A stretch of 64,000 nucleotides of DNA from Enterocloster bolteae (GCF_002234575.2 NZ_CP022464.2:4898001-4962000), one strand, 5' to 3'; shown: positions 44,209 to 52,750, counted from the first letter of the stretch. Notes: generated by a model not told the origin, from the sequence alone. Numbers and translations are program-made.

Positions 44209-45020
44209 CACGCTTCCCCTCCCTTCAACTCATCAATCACATGCTGGTAAGCAGTGCTGTAGTCTTCCTGTTCCCGGTTTTCCATAATGCCGGTCACAAA
44301 TTTTCCTTTTAGTTCTTCCCGATTCATTGAACTTGCCTTTGCATCTGAAACTGTGTTTTCTTTTATCCATTCCATCATGGCAGGCGCCTTTCCCAACTTA
44401 TTAGAGCGTCCGTAATGCGTAGGGCAGGGTGATATGACCTCCACAAAGGAAAACCCTTTATGGGACATGGCCTGTTCAATCAGACGTTCCAGCTGGACCG
44501 CGTCAACCACAGTTCCCCTGGCCACAAAACTTCCGCCTGCCGCCTTCACAACATCGCAGACATCAAAGGATTGTTCCACATGCCCGTAAGGAGATGTCTT
44601 TGTAATTGCGTTCTTTGGGGTGGTGCCTGAATACTGTCCGCCGGTCATTCCATAGTTTAAGTTATTGACCATGATGGCAGTCACATCCACATTTCGGCGT
44701 GCCGCATGGATCAGATGGTTTCCTCCTATGGTTATGCCGTCCCCATCCCCCATCAGTGTAAGTACATGTAATCTGGGATTAGCCAGCTTGATTCCGGTGG
44801 AAAATGCCAGAGCCCGTCCATGGGTGCCATGGAATGTGTTTGTCTTCACATAGTCATCCGCCTTGCCCCAGCAGCCGATACCAGTGGCAACGACCGTGTC
44901 CTGGCAGGTCCAGCCCAGTCTGTCTATACTGTTCAGAATTGCATGTAATACAATGCCGTTCCCGCAGCCTGCGCACCAAAAATGCGGAAGCTTTTCCTCT
45001 AATAAAAAATCCTGCAGCAT
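44208..45020 (-). CDS. 2-oxoacid:ferredoxin oxidoreductase, beta (thiamine diphosphate) subunit
   Basis: A 270-residue catalytic subunit with 'HFWCAGCGNGIVLHAIL' (cysteines of the beta-type cluster region), 'GDGDGITIGGNHLIH' for the metal-ThDP motif, and 'NNLNYGMTGGQYSGTTP', the conserved end of that motif. It binds ThDP and performs decarboxylation. It overlaps the alpha gene by 1 base. Confidence 0.94.
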   Translation of the reverse strand: MLQDFLLEEKLPHFWCAGCGNGIVLHAILNSIDRLGWTCQDTVVATGIGCWGKADDYVKTNTFHGTHGRALAFSTGIKLANPRLHVLTLMGDGDGITIGGNHLIHAARRNVDVTAIMVNNLNYGMTGGQYSGTTPKNAITKTSPYGHVEQSFDVCDVVKAAGGSFVARGTVVDAVQLERLIEQAMSHKGFSFVEVISPCPTHYGRSNKLGKAPAMMEWIKENTVSDAKASSMNREELKGKFVTGIMENREQEDYSTAYQHVIDELKGGEA

Positions 45021-46150
45021 TATCTTGCAACCTCCTCTATTTTCTTCAAGATGTCAGCCGGTTCAATGGGCTTTCCATCCACACGGTTTACACCTTCCAC
45101 CGGAATATGTTTCGGGTTCCTCATACGTATTTCACCAATGTACTGTCCCAGGTTCAGCTCAGGAACCACCACCGCCTCAGCTTGTTCCATAGCTTCCCTT
45201 ATATCCTTTTCCGCTATCGGCCAGATTGTGACCAGCTGCAGAACACCAATGGGTATTCCCTGACTGCGGCCTTTCTTCATGGCCTCAAGAGCGGAACGTG
45301 CTGAGCCGCCATAGGCAATGATGACGTACTGCGCGTCCTTCATTGCATACTTACGGGTAATAGCAATTTCATCACGGTGTGACTCAATCTTATCTGATAG
45401 ATGGCGGATCATCCGGTCTGCATTGTCCGGTCTGGCACAGGGATACCCCATTTCATCATGCATGCTTCCATTTACCTTAAATACATACTTGCTTCCATAA
45501 GCCGCAAGAGGCGCCAACCCCTCAGTATGGTCATATGGCTTATACATCTGCGGCGGACAATCCGGATGTCTCCGCTCCACTACCTTGATTTCCTCCGGGC
45601 TGCGGATAATCACCTGTTCCCTCAGATGGCCGATAATCTCATCCGAAAGAAATATGACCGGAGTGCGGTACTGCTCCGAATAATTAAAAGCTGTAATCAT
45701 CAGGTCAAAGCAATCCTGTACCGAGGATGGCGAAAGCACAATCATGGAATGATCGCCGTGGGTACCCCAGCGCGCCTGCAGTACATCCCCCTGAGCCGGT
45801 TTGGTGGCCAGACCTGTACTTGGACCTGAACGCTGTACATCAATGATGACACACGGTATCTCACCCAACACAGCCACCCCCAGATTCTCTTGCATAAGCG
45901 ACAAGCCGGGACCACTGGTGGCGGTATAAGACTTTTTTCCGGAGCAGGACGCTCCAATCAGGGCTGCCATGCTGCTGATCTCGTCTTCCATCTGTATATA
46001 CACCCCACCCACCTGGGGCAGGCGGATGGACGAAGTCTCAGCCACCTCAGTAGATGGGGTGATTGGGTAGCCGGCGTAAAACCTGGCACCTGCGGCAATT
46101 GCTCCCTCAGTCATCGTCTCATTGCCCTGCATAAACCTTAATTCTCCCAT
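45020..46150 (-). CDS. 2-oxoacid:ferredoxin oxidoreductase, alpha subunit
   Basis: A 376-residue subunit of the VorB/KorA type: 'GNETMTEGAIAAGARFYAGY' followed by 'PITPSTEVAE', 'ATSGPGLSLMQENLG' and 'DVQRSGPSTGLATKPAQGD', all family landmarks for the CoA and pyrimidine site. The third codon of the frame (ATG at 46150) has GGAGG 7 bases upstream and is chosen. The known substrates of this subfamily are branched-chain 2-oxoacids and 2-oxoglutarate; the Ptb-Buk neighbours favour a monocarboxylic acid. Confidence 0.94.
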   Translation of the reverse strand: MGELRFMQGNETMTEGAIAAGARFYAGYPITPSTEVAETSSIRLPQVGGVYIQMEDEISSMAALIGASCSGKKSYTATSGPGLSLMQENLGVAVLGEIPCVIIDVQRSGPSTGLATKPAQGDVLQARWGTHGDHSMIVLSPSSVQDCFDLMITAFNYSEQYRTPVIFLSDEIIGHLREQVIIRSPEEIKVVERRHPDCPPQMYKPYDHTEGLAPLAAYGSKYVFKVNGSMHDEMGYPCARPDNADRMIRHLSDKIESHRDEIAITRKYAMKDAQYVIIAYGGSARSALEAMKKGRSQGIPIGVLQLVTIWPIAEKDIREAMEQAEAVVVPELNLGQYIGEIRMRNPKHIPVEGVNRVDGKPIEPADILKKIEEVAR

Positions 46151-46152
46151 AA

Positions 46153-46341
46153 TCATCCCTCCTCAACCTTTACTGCAAAGTCCGGACAGCGCAGTTCACA
46201 AAGCCTGCATCCAATACAGTCTTCCTGCCTGGCCGGATATGGATACCCATTCTCATTCATTTTAAATACATGCCTGGGGCAGAACGCTATACAGATTCCA
46301 CATGTCTTGCACCATTTCTGATTTATTGTAATCGTACTCAA
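46153..46341 (-). CDS. Ferredoxin-type delta subunit, 2[4Fe-4S], TTG start
   Basis: A 62-residue ferredoxin with two cluster motifs 'CKTCGICIAFCP' and 'CIGCRLCELRCP'. It carries electrons away from the oxidoreductase. The start is a TTG at 46341 with AAAGGAGG 7 bases before; earlier Met codons lie upstream of the -10 box and cannot be used from that promoter. It is the first gene of the seven-gene operon. Confidence 0.92.
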   Translation of the reverse strand: MSTITINQKWCKTCGICIAFCPRHVFKMNENGYPYPARQEDCIGCRLCELRCPDFAVKVEEG

Positions 46342-46372
46342 GTTAAAGCCTCCTTTTTTATTTCTTGTTTTC

Positions 46373-46401
46373 ATTATAGGTGATTGCTTTTTATTTGTAA
46401 A
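46373..46401 (-). promoter_or_regulatory. Promoter of the oxidoreductase-Ptb-Buk operon
   Basis: TTTACA (46401-46396) and a perfect TATAAT (46378-46373) with a 17-base spacer. The -35 is inside the 34-base element shared with the operon at 50572. Confidence 0.8.
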
Positions 46402-46412
46402 ATTGATATAAT
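46384..46412 (+). promoter_or_regulatory. Promoter of the divergent LysR gene
   Basis: TTGCTT and a perfect TATAAT with a 17-base spacer, overlapping the oxidoreductase promoter on the other strand, so one bound regulator can affect both. Confidence 0.65.
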
Positions 46413-46427
46413 AGAAATTATAATTCA
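46394..46427. promoter_or_regulatory. 34-base shared regulatory element, copy 1
   Basis: TTTGTAAAATTGATA, five variable bases, then GAAATTATAATTCA. Copy 2 at 50666-50699 has the first 15 bases identical, the same 5-base gap and 13 of the last 14 bases. It lies between LysR and its divergent operon, so it is the likely LysR site. Confidence 0.8.
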
Positions 46428-46454
46428 AAAAAATTGATAAATAGAGGTGTGAAT

Positions 46455-47381
46455 ATGGAGTTTCGGAATCTCTATAGCTTTCTGCGCGTGGTAGAATTAG
46501 GAAGCTTTACAAAAGCCGCCCAGGAGCTCGGCTATGCGCAGTCCACCATAACGACGCAGATCAAGCAGCTGGAAGCAGAGATGGGATTTTCCCTGTTTGA
46601 GCATGTTGGACGCCGTGTCTCTTTGACTGTTTACGGCCAGCAGGTCATTCCCTATGTCAACCAAATCCTTCAGATTCAGGAGCAGATATCCTCCATCAGT
46701 CTGACAGCGCCTTCTGAAATACATGGAACACTGAAGATTGGTATTGTGGAGTCTATCATGAATTCCCTGCTTCTGACTAATATTAAAAAATACAGGGAAC
46801 GTTTTCCAAATGTGATAATCCAAATTTATCCTGCCGTCACCAGACCTCTGTTTGAAATGCTGCGCCGTAATGAAGTGGACCTGATTTTTGCCATGGGTGA
46901 CCAAATCAGCATGTCGGATTGTGTGTGTGCCTGCAGCCATGCCGAATCCTCTGTGTTCATCAGTGCGCCGGAGCACCCCATAACACAGATGAAGCAGGTC
47001 ACTCTGGCCAAAGTCCTTGAGGAACCTATGATTCTCACCGGTGAGATTACTTTCCTGCGTCAGGAACTTACCAAAAAGGCCCGAAGCCTGGGTATAGAGC
47101 TATGCCCTGTAATCCAGACTGAAAGTTCCAGCATCATCATCAACTTAGTACGCCAAAATCTCGGCATATCGTTTTTACCGGAACATCTTGTCCGCTCCGC
47201 TTTCCTTAGCGGAAAAGTGGCAGTTCTTCCCATAACAGATTATGAGCTGCCCTTTCATGTACACATTTGTTATCACAAAAACAAATATCTAACGCCGCAG
47301 ATGGCTGGTCTCATCCAACTGACCCAGGAATACTGGTCTGAAATCGACCGGTTAGATGATGGGGTCCGCCAGCATCCGTAA
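46455..47381 (+). CDS. LysR-family regulator of the oxidoreductase regulon
   Basis: A 308-residue LysR regulator ('GSFTKAAQELGYAQSTITTQ' helix-turn-helix; effector domain from 'GTLKIGIVESIMNSLLL'). It is divergent from the ferredoxin/oxidoreductase operon and its intergenic region holds the 34-base element that recurs before the DUF2848 operon, so it probably controls both. The start at 46455 follows AGAGG. It is similar to the LysR protein encoded at 37376-38290. Confidence 0.93.
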   Translation: MEFRNLYSFLRVVELGSFTKAAQELGYAQSTITTQIKQLEAEMGFSLFEHVGRRVSLTVYGQQVIPYVNQILQIQEQISSISLTAPSEIHGTLKIGIVESIMNSLLLTNIKKYRERFPNVIIQIYPAVTRPLFEMLRRNEVDLIFAMGDQISMSDCVCACSHAESSVFISAPEHPITQMKQVTLAKVLEEPMILTGEITFLRQELTKKARSLGIELCPVIQTESSSIIINLVRQNLGISFLPEHLVRSAFLSGKVAVLPITDYELPFHVHICYHKNKYLTPQMAGLIQLTQEYWSEIDRLDDGVRQHP

Positions 47382-47400
47382 TGCATCATTCCCTTTACGA

Positions 47401-47450
47401 CAAAAAGCAGGAAGCCCTGGGTTCTTACGACCTTCCCGGGCTTCCCTCTT
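47401..47450. terminator. Bidirectional terminator between LysR and the EIIC-like gene
   Basis: Arms GGAAGCCC(T)GGG (47410-47421) and CCCGGGCTTCC (47435-47445) pair with one bulged T. T-rich tails follow on both strands (TGCTTTTTG on minus, CTCTTCTTTTATT on plus). It serves two convergent genes. Confidence 0.8.
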
Positions 47451-47475
47451 CTTTTATTCACAAACACACTCTTGT

Positions 47476-48579
47476 CTACATAAGTGTATAATCTCCCTGT
47501 TGTATCCAACCTTTTTTTCTCATGAACTCGGAGATAACAAAGGATAGCAGGGCAGGAAGAACAAAACAAATCAAAGCAAGTCCAATCCAGTCCTTTAATA
47601 CCGGTGAGATTGCAGTCTCATTAATCAATACCGCTGCCTGGTCTGGTGAGAACCAGCCAGTCACCACACCGATTGGACCCACAAGTCCGCATGTTCCCAT
47701 TCCGGATGAGATTGGTGTACCATTCATTTTCAGGCGAAATACACAGGTTGCTATAGGACCGGTAATCATCCCGGTAATTAAAGGCGGCAGCCACAAAACA
47801 GGCTTCTTTAAAATATTCGGCAACATGAGCATGGCAGCGCCTAATCCAATGGAAGACAGACCATTAACACGGTTTTCCCGGTAAGAACATACTGCCAGTC
47901 CCACCATCTGGGCACAGCATCCGGCTACCGCCGCTCCTCCGGCCAGCCCCACAAGGCTGAGAGCTGCGCAGATTGCAGCGGAACTGATGGGCAGCGTAAG
48001 CGCAATACCAACAATGGTTGCCACCAGCACCCCCATAAGCAGGGGCTGCTGTTCCGTAGCCCACATAATCATATATCCCACTGCGGATGCGCCGGCTCCA
48101 ATGGGAGGCGCCAGAAAATTTGCCACCATAACACCTACAACAATGGTGACCGTTGGAGTAACCAGAAGGTCCACCGCTGTGCGTTTTGATACCAGCTTTC
48201 CAAAAAAAATTGCAATCAGCGAGACAAAGTATACTGCCAACGGACCGCCGGCACCGCCCAGTGCATTGGTTGCAAATCCCACCGTAGCCAGGGAGAACAG
48301 GACATATGGCGGACATTGCAGCGCGTAACCGATGGCCATAGCCATGGCAGCTCCCTGCATCTGCCCTGTATATCCGGATATCCCCTTGCAGAATTCACCC
48401 ACTGACCCAGGTATGAACTTTCCGATTGTACCAATAATTGTGCCAATCAGAAGAGAGGCAAAAAGTCCCTGAGCCATTCCGCTCATTGCCTGGATAACAA
48501 TGCGGTCAAAGGTGAGTTCTATGTTTTGTTCTTTTAAATAGGTTTGAATGTTACCTGCTGATGCCTTTGAATCTTCCAA
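47476..48579 (-). CDS. Orphan PTS EIIC-like membrane transporter
   Basis: A 367-residue polytopic protein of the EIIC_2 type (PF13303-like): 'GSVGEFCKGISGYTGQMQGAAM', many Gly/Ala-rich membrane segments, and 'NGTPISSGMGTCGLVGPIGV'. No EIIA, EIIB or HPr gene is near, so transport may not depend on phosphorylation; the substrate is unknown. The start is a TTG at 48579 with GAAGGGGG about 9 bases before. It is the last gene of the DUF2848-cupin-hydrolase operon. Confidence 0.8.
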   Translation of the reverse strand: MEDSKASAGNIQTYLKEQNIELTFDRIVIQAMSGMAQGLFASLLIGTIIGTIGKFIPGSVGEFCKGISGYTGQMQGAAMAMAIGYALQCPPYVLFSLATVGFATNALGGAGGPLAVYFVSLIAIFFGKLVSKRTAVDLLVTPTVTIVVGVMVANFLAPPIGAGASAVGYMIMWATEQQPLLMGVLVATIVGIALTLPISSAAICAALSLVGLAGGAAVAGCCAQMVGLAVCSYRENRVNGLSSIGLGAAMLMLPNILKKPVLWLPPLITGMITGPIATCVFRLKMNGTPISSGMGTCGLVGPIGVVTGWFSPDQAAVLINETAISPVLKDWIGLALICFVLPALLSFVISEFMRKKGWIQQGDYTLM

Positions 48580-48595
48580 GATGATTTTCCCCCTT

Positions 48596-49360
48596 CTAGT
48601 ATAAAAGCCTGTCTTTTAGCGCAGTAAAGGTTTCGCGGATGCCTGCCAGCTGTTCTGGGAATATTTCACTCTTTACCACTGTTTCCATATTACCTGCCGC
48701 CGCCTGGACTGTTCCCCAGGGATCAATCACCATGCTACGGCCGATAAACGGGTTGCCGCGGCTGGCACCGGCGCAGCAGCAGCTCAGCATATAACATTGG
48801 TTTTCCATTGCCCGTACCGGATGCAGCATATTCCAACTCTCCACACGGGGATATGGCCATCCTGCGCAGTTAACCAATATTTCAGCTCCCATTTCCACCT
48901 CCTTGCGAAAGAGCTCAGGAAAGCGGATGTCGTAACAAATACTCATACCTATTTTGCCAAATTCAGTATCAATAACCACCGGCTTGTCACCGCGTTCCAT
49001 ATACTGGCGTTCGGCTGCGAAAAGATGCATCTTCCGGTATGTACCCAGCAGTCTTCCCTCCCGGTCTATCAGGCCGGCTGTATTATAACACTTATCCCCA
49101 TCCTGTTCAGAAATGCTTCCTGTAAAGATATAGGATCCCAATTCTTTTGCCTTCCTTGCCAGACTGCTGAAGGTGGGACCGGTAAGCAGCTCACTCTGCT
49201 TTGCATATTCCTCATAAGCAAAGAAACCAATATTCCACAGTTCCGGCAGGACGATAAGGTCAGTTCCCTTTAAGTTATCCAGGATACCTTCCATACGGAT
49301 AATTTTTTGTTCCTTACTTTCTTCATCATTAACCGCAAATTGTACAATTGCAACTTTCAT
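48596..49360 (-). CDS. Carbon-nitrogen hydrolase (nitrilase superfamily, omega-amidase-like)
   Basis: A 254-residue amidase-type enzyme. The catalytic triad is complete: Glu in 'IVLPELWNIGF', Lys in 'TYRKMHLFA' and Cys in 'MSICYDIRFPE'. It resembles YafV/Nit2 omega-amidases, which hydrolyse the amide of 2-oxoglutaramate or 2-oxosuccinamate to give a 2-oxoacid and ammonia. That would fit delivery of a 2-oxoacid to the oxidoreductase of the neighbouring operon, but the link is inference. Confidence 0.88.
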   Translation of the reverse strand: MKVAIVQFAVNDEESKEQKIIRMEGILDNLKGTDLIVLPELWNIGFFAYEEYAKQSELLTGPTFSSLARKAKELGSYIFTGSISEQDGDKCYNTAGLIDREGRLLGTYRKMHLFAAERQYMERGDKPVVIDTEFGKIGMSICYDIRFPELFRKEVEMGAEILVNCAGWPYPRVESWNMLHPVRAMENQCYMLSCCCAGASRGNPFIGRSMVIDPWGTVQAAAGNMETVVKSEIFPEQLAGIRETFTALKDRLLY

Positions 49361-49411
49361 ACCTTACTTTTACCTCCTGAGCCCTTCTCCGGCTGTATCC
49401 GGGCAGATTCC

Positions 49412-49816
49412 CTATTCCCTTGGTCCACCCAATTTTAATTTGAGGAGGCTGCATTCCGGATCAATGGGCTTGCCGGGATCCTGGTAACGGAATTCCATTG
49501 TTGTGCATCCTAGAGGAATGCTGTAGGGACCATGCAGCATTCCTGGAAGGCGGGAACCATAGTAGCCTTTTGACATGGTCAGGTTTTTTTTGGTATCTGT
49601 CAGGTACCCATCCACAACATAAATCTCTTCACAGAAATCATGGGTCAGTACTTCCGGCATATCTGTCTTAGGCGGAAACTTTAAGAGGCGGGTATAGTTG
49701 CCAGTCTCAGGGTCATATGAGAGAATCTTCTCCATTGTCCCATTATAACCGCCCTCTACCAAACGCCACTCTCCAAATAAATCCACATCCCTGATTTCAT
49801 ACTCCTGTTTTGCCAT
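49412..49816 (-). CDS. Cupin-domain protein
   Basis: A 134-residue protein with a single ChrR-like cupin barrel: 'LLKFPPKTDMPEVLTHDFCE' leads to 'EIYVVDGYLTDTKKNL', then 'LPGMLHGPYSIPLGCTTMEF'. His residues in these positions (THDF, LHGP) may bind metal. Members act on small acids or bind them; no reaction is assigned. It lies between the DUF2848 gene and the hydrolase gene, with AAGGAGG before its start. Confidence 0.78.
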   Translation of the reverse strand: MAKQEYEIRDVDLFGEWRLVEGGYNGTMEKILSYDPETGNYTRLLKFPPKTDMPEVLTHDFCEEIYVVDGYLTDTKKNLTMSKGYYGSRLPGMLHGPYSIPLGCTTMEFRYQDPGKPIDPECSLLKLKLGGPRE

Positions 49817-49867
49817 AGTAAAATCCTCCTTTGATTTTTTTATATTATTCTCTTATTTCTGACTGAA

Positions 49868-50572
49868 TCAGTCGCCCTTATACCAAGAAGAGACACAATT
49901 CAGTTCATATACATTGTTCAGCTTTCTTCCAAGAACCGGATCCTCCAGCTCGCTTTCAAAATACAGGCTGTAGTCAGCCTTAAATAATGCTGCAACGGTT
50001 CCTGAGTAAATAACAAGTCCTTGTGTGTCATCCGGATTCTTAAGAAGCTTTTTTACCCGTTCCAAAAGATCCATCGGATCCAGCATAGCTGTCAGCTTTG
50101 CTTCCTGGAGAACCTTCTTATCTCCGTTGTTTATTACCCAGCTTCGGATTATAATATCATCCCAGTGGCCAGCCACATCCTCCAAACGCCAAAGTTCACG
50201 GCTAATGGTATTTGGATAGATTTGCTTGGCCTTTGGTATATCCACCACTTCAAGCTTGCGGTCCGTGTGGTCGCTTCCCACTCCCACATAGATGGATTCC
50301 CCGTCACAGAGAAGTACGAATTCCACTTCTCCGGAGTGGTCTGTCTCATCCAGCACCTCAAATGTCTTCTCCTGTGTGATTTTACCGGGGAGCTTCACGA
50401 AGTAGACCGGTGTCTTGTCAGGCGCAGGAATGCCTTCTTCCTTCAGTTCATCAATGTGAGCTTTCACAGCGGCCTGGTCCCTGCCCGTGTATCCCGCATT
50501 GATAACGTACCTCTCCTCAAACTCGATGGTTCCTTCAGTGCCGTCCTTTTCCAGAATTTTGAATTTCAACAT
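49868..50572 (-). CDS. DUF2848-family protein (fumarylacetoacetase-like fold)
   Basis: A 234-residue protein matching DUF2848 by 'YVGVGSDHTDRKLEVVDIPK' and then 'AKQIYPNTISRELWRLEDVA' with 'GHWDDIIIRSW'. The family is distantly related to fumarylacetoacetate hydrolases and is uncharacterised; it often sits with amidases and decarboxylation enzymes. The start at 50572 follows AAAGGTG at 7 bases. It is the first gene of its operon, downstream of the shared regulatory element. Confidence 0.82.
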   Translation of the reverse strand: MLKFKILEKDGTEGTIEFEERYVINAGYTGRDQAAVKAHIDELKEEGIPAPDKTPVYFVKLPGKITQEKTFEVLDETDHSGEVEFVLLCDGESIYVGVGSDHTDRKLEVVDIPKAKQIYPNTISRELWRLEDVAGHWDDIIIRSWVINNGDKKVLQEAKLTAMLDPMDLLERVKKLLKNPDDTQGLVIYSGTVAALFKADYSLYFESELEDPVLGRKLNNVYELNCVSSWYKGD

Positions 50573-50644
50573 AATCATCACCTTTCCATAAATTTTTACT
50601 TTATTTTTTTAATTTTTTATAACTTTTGCACTAACTATAATATG

Positions 50645-50673
50645 AGTATAACGGTTATATTCAGTTTTGTAAA
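50645..50673 (-). promoter_or_regulatory. Promoter of the DUF2848 operon
   Basis: TTTACA (50673-50668) and TATACT (50650-50645) with a 17-base spacer. The geometry copies the oxidoreductase promoter, with the shared element over the -35. Confidence 0.75.
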
Positions 50674-50699
50674 ATTGATAGTTTTGAATTTATAATTCA
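50666..50699. promoter_or_regulatory. 34-base shared regulatory element, copy 2
   Basis: TTTGTAAAATTGATA, five variable bases, then GAATTTATAATTCA. The spacing and 28 of 29 compared bases equal copy 1 at 46394-46427. The first block contains the -35 box; the second is a GAATT-N3-AATTC inverted repeat upstream of it. Confidence 0.8.
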
Positions 50700-50759
50700 T
50701 TTTTTTCGATTGAACGCCCCCACCTGCAAGTACAGATATTGGGTCAAATACATTCAAAA

Positions 50760-50786
50760 GCCCCGGGAGCGCCAAACTCCCGGGGC
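50760..50786 (-). terminator. Terminator after the glycine-rich surface protein gene
   Basis: A perfect 10-bp GC-rich stem (GCCCCGGGAG with CTCCCGGGGC) and a 7-base loop, followed on the minus strand by CTTTTG. It lies about 70 bases beyond the gene's stop. Confidence 0.75.
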
Positions 50787-50854
50787 CTTGCTTTTATTAA
50801 TATTTTACGGTCGATTCTATCCCACGTCAGGGTACGTTCGGACACAGCGGCCAG

Positions 50855-52750
50855 CTACCCTTTCCGCCTCCATTTCCTCACTAAACGCTTCACCCCACTC
50901 TCTCCTCTGCTCCCTTTCAGCAGCCCCACTCCCAGATTGGCGCTCAGAAGAATTCCGGCAGAGCCTGCAAAAACATACACGAACCGCTTTACGCGTCCAT
51001 GCCGGCCGCCGGAAGCAGAAGAACCGTCCCCTTCTCCCCCTTCCTGTCCGTCTCCCCCTGGCCCTGATTCAACCTTCCCGGCATTAGCCTGGAGCGCATC
51101 ACCGGCTTCTTCCGTATTGTCTCCGTTTTCATCTCCAGGCATCCCCCGCCTTCCATATGCGTCTCTGCCCAGTCTGTTTCGTTCCCCAAAAAGTCCATAC
51201 TCAGGATGGTCTGATGCAGACGCATCCCCTTGCGTTACCCGGGCCGTATCCGGCCGGATGCTGTCCGGCTGCCCTGTGGCAGGAATGCCAAAACCGCCTC
51301 CCCACACCCCGGCTCCTCCCGGACTGCCCTCTCCCATACCAGCCTGGTCTCCTGCCATCTCTCCTCCGCCGGCGCTATCTACCCCACCGGCGCCATTTAC
51401 CCCGCCGCCGTTTACCCCGCCGACTCCAGGTCCTCCTGAGGCATTCCCGGAAACCACACCGCCCCTTCCGGATGTTCCCTGTCCGCCTCCGCCTCTGTTG
51501 CCCCCGGAACTTCCGTCGCTGTCAGACGACGGCTTTGTGGCTTCCGGCACCAGACTGACCTGGCATTTTACCGGATCGGAAGTCACAGTACGCACCGCAT
51601 CCCCATCTCTTACCTTTAGCTGGATTTTCAGCCATATGGGCCGGTTTCCTATGTTGTATTTAAAGACAATATAATCATAGGCCTGGCCGGAAGCAGCATT
51701 TTGTTCCAGGTAGTTCGTATATTCCCCATCTTTCCCTGTCCATGCTGCCATCTCATAGCTGACCTGGTCAAAACTGTAATAAAGATACAGTCCCACTGCA
51801 TTATCAGGAATTCCCGCAATCCGTATCCGCATCACTGCATAGCCGTCCGCGTCTGCTGACAGAATGTCTGCCGCTTTTATTTTCATTGACGTTCTGCTCT
51901 GCACCGCCACGTCCAGGGATGCCCGCAGATCGCTTGGGTTGCACAGGTTCCGGTCTGTCAGAGCCTCCTTGGAATAATTTCCCCATACCCTATACACACC
52001 CGCCCGGTTAAAATCCACGGAGGACAAGTCCCACTGCACCGGTAGTTCTGCCCACTCATATTTCCCATTGTCCGCCTGATAAAGCACAAGGTCATAAGCA
52101 GGATACTCCTCCTTTTTCGGCGGTTCTCCCTCCGCGCAGGCCACAGTGGGAACAGTGCTGTCGGGATTGGGCAGCAGCGGCCTTGCCGCAGGCACGTCCT
52201 CTCCCCAGCTTTCGCCGGGCGGATCTGAGGTTTCCGGCTCTCTATTTTCATCCCTGATTCCTCCCGCCAGATGAAAACGGGAGGAAATCTCGTATTTTCC
52301 TCCCGCTTGGACCAGGATGTGATCGGAATACAGGCTTTCATATGTCCCGCCCTGAGACAGAGACAGTCTGCCTCCGCTCTCCACGGTCATGATTTCCTTG
52401 TTTCCCATAAAATAAAGGTCCGGGTTGTCCACTGTCAACCGCCCTTTATTAGCGATACGGATGGTAAAATCCCTGGTGTTTAATTCCCTTCTCCGGCCTG
52501 CGTTCCCCTGTTCCATCCCCAGCTCCACCTTACCGTCTATCACCAGGTCCGCGGTAAGAACGGCGAATCCTCCATTGGCACTGTCTGATTGATACCAATT
52601 CAGTAAATCCTCCTTGCCTGCGATTCTCGCAATGGCAATGGGTCCCGCCAGACAGAAGGACTGTTTACCTGACAGTATGCCTGTGTTCACGTCTGATACG
52701 GCGATGAAACATAGTAAGACCAGAACCGCAATCCATGTTTTTCTTTTCAT
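50855..52750 (-). CDS. Exported glycine-rich membrane-anchored surface protein
   Basis: A 631-residue protein of no family I can name. It has a signal peptide ('WIAVLVLLCFIAV'), a beta-rich N-terminal half ('LTADLVIDGKVELG', 'GRLSLSQGGTYESLYSDHIL'), an Ig-like stretch ('VDFNRAGVYRVWGNYSKEAL'), a second beta-rich domain, then a Gly/Asn-rich linker (about 415-480). Near the C-terminus are one TM segment and a Lys/Arg tail, a wall- or membrane-anchoring layout without LPXTG. The GTG at 52798 is another possible start. It stands alone with its own promoter and terminator. Confidence 0.72.
   Translation of the reverse strand: MKRKTWIAVLVLLCFIAVSDVNTGILSGKQSFCLAGPIAIARIAGKEDLLNWYQSDSANGGFAVLTADLVIDGKVELGMEQGNAGRRRELNTRDFTIRIANKGRLTVDNPDLYFMGNKEIMTVESGGRLSLSQGGTYESLYSDHILVQAGGKYEISSRFHLAGGIRDENREPETSDPPGESWGEDVPAARPLLPNPDSTVPTVACAEGEPPKKEEYPAYDLVLYQADNGKYEWAELPVQWDLSSVDFNRAGVYRVWGNYSKEALTDRNLCNPSDLRASLDVAVQSRTSMKIKAADILSADADGYAVMRIRIAGIPDNAVGLYLYYSFDQVSYEMAAWTGKDGEYTNYLEQNAASGQAYDYIVFKYNIGNRPIWLKIQLKVRDGDAVRTVTSDPVKCQVSLVPEATKPSSDSDGSSGGNRGGGGQGTSGRGGVVSGNASGGPGVGGVNGGGVNGAGGVDSAGGGEMAGDQAGMGEGSPGGAGVWGGGFGIPATGQPDSIRPDTARVTQGDASASDHPEYGLFGERNRLGRDAYGRRGMPGDENGDNTEEAGDALQANAGKVESGPGGDGQEGGEGDGSSASGGRHGRVKRFVYVFAGSAGILLSANLGVGLLKGSRGESGVKRLVRKWRRKG

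Noticed and set aside
46342..46428. Longer ferredoxin starting at an upstream Met
   Set aside because: Those codons lie upstream of the promoter -10 box at 46373-46378; the TTG at 46341 has a strong ribosome-binding site.
48596..49360. A true nitrilase
   Set aside because: The Cys motif (SICYDIRFPE) matches the omega-amidase/Nit branch rather than nitrilases acting on nitriles.
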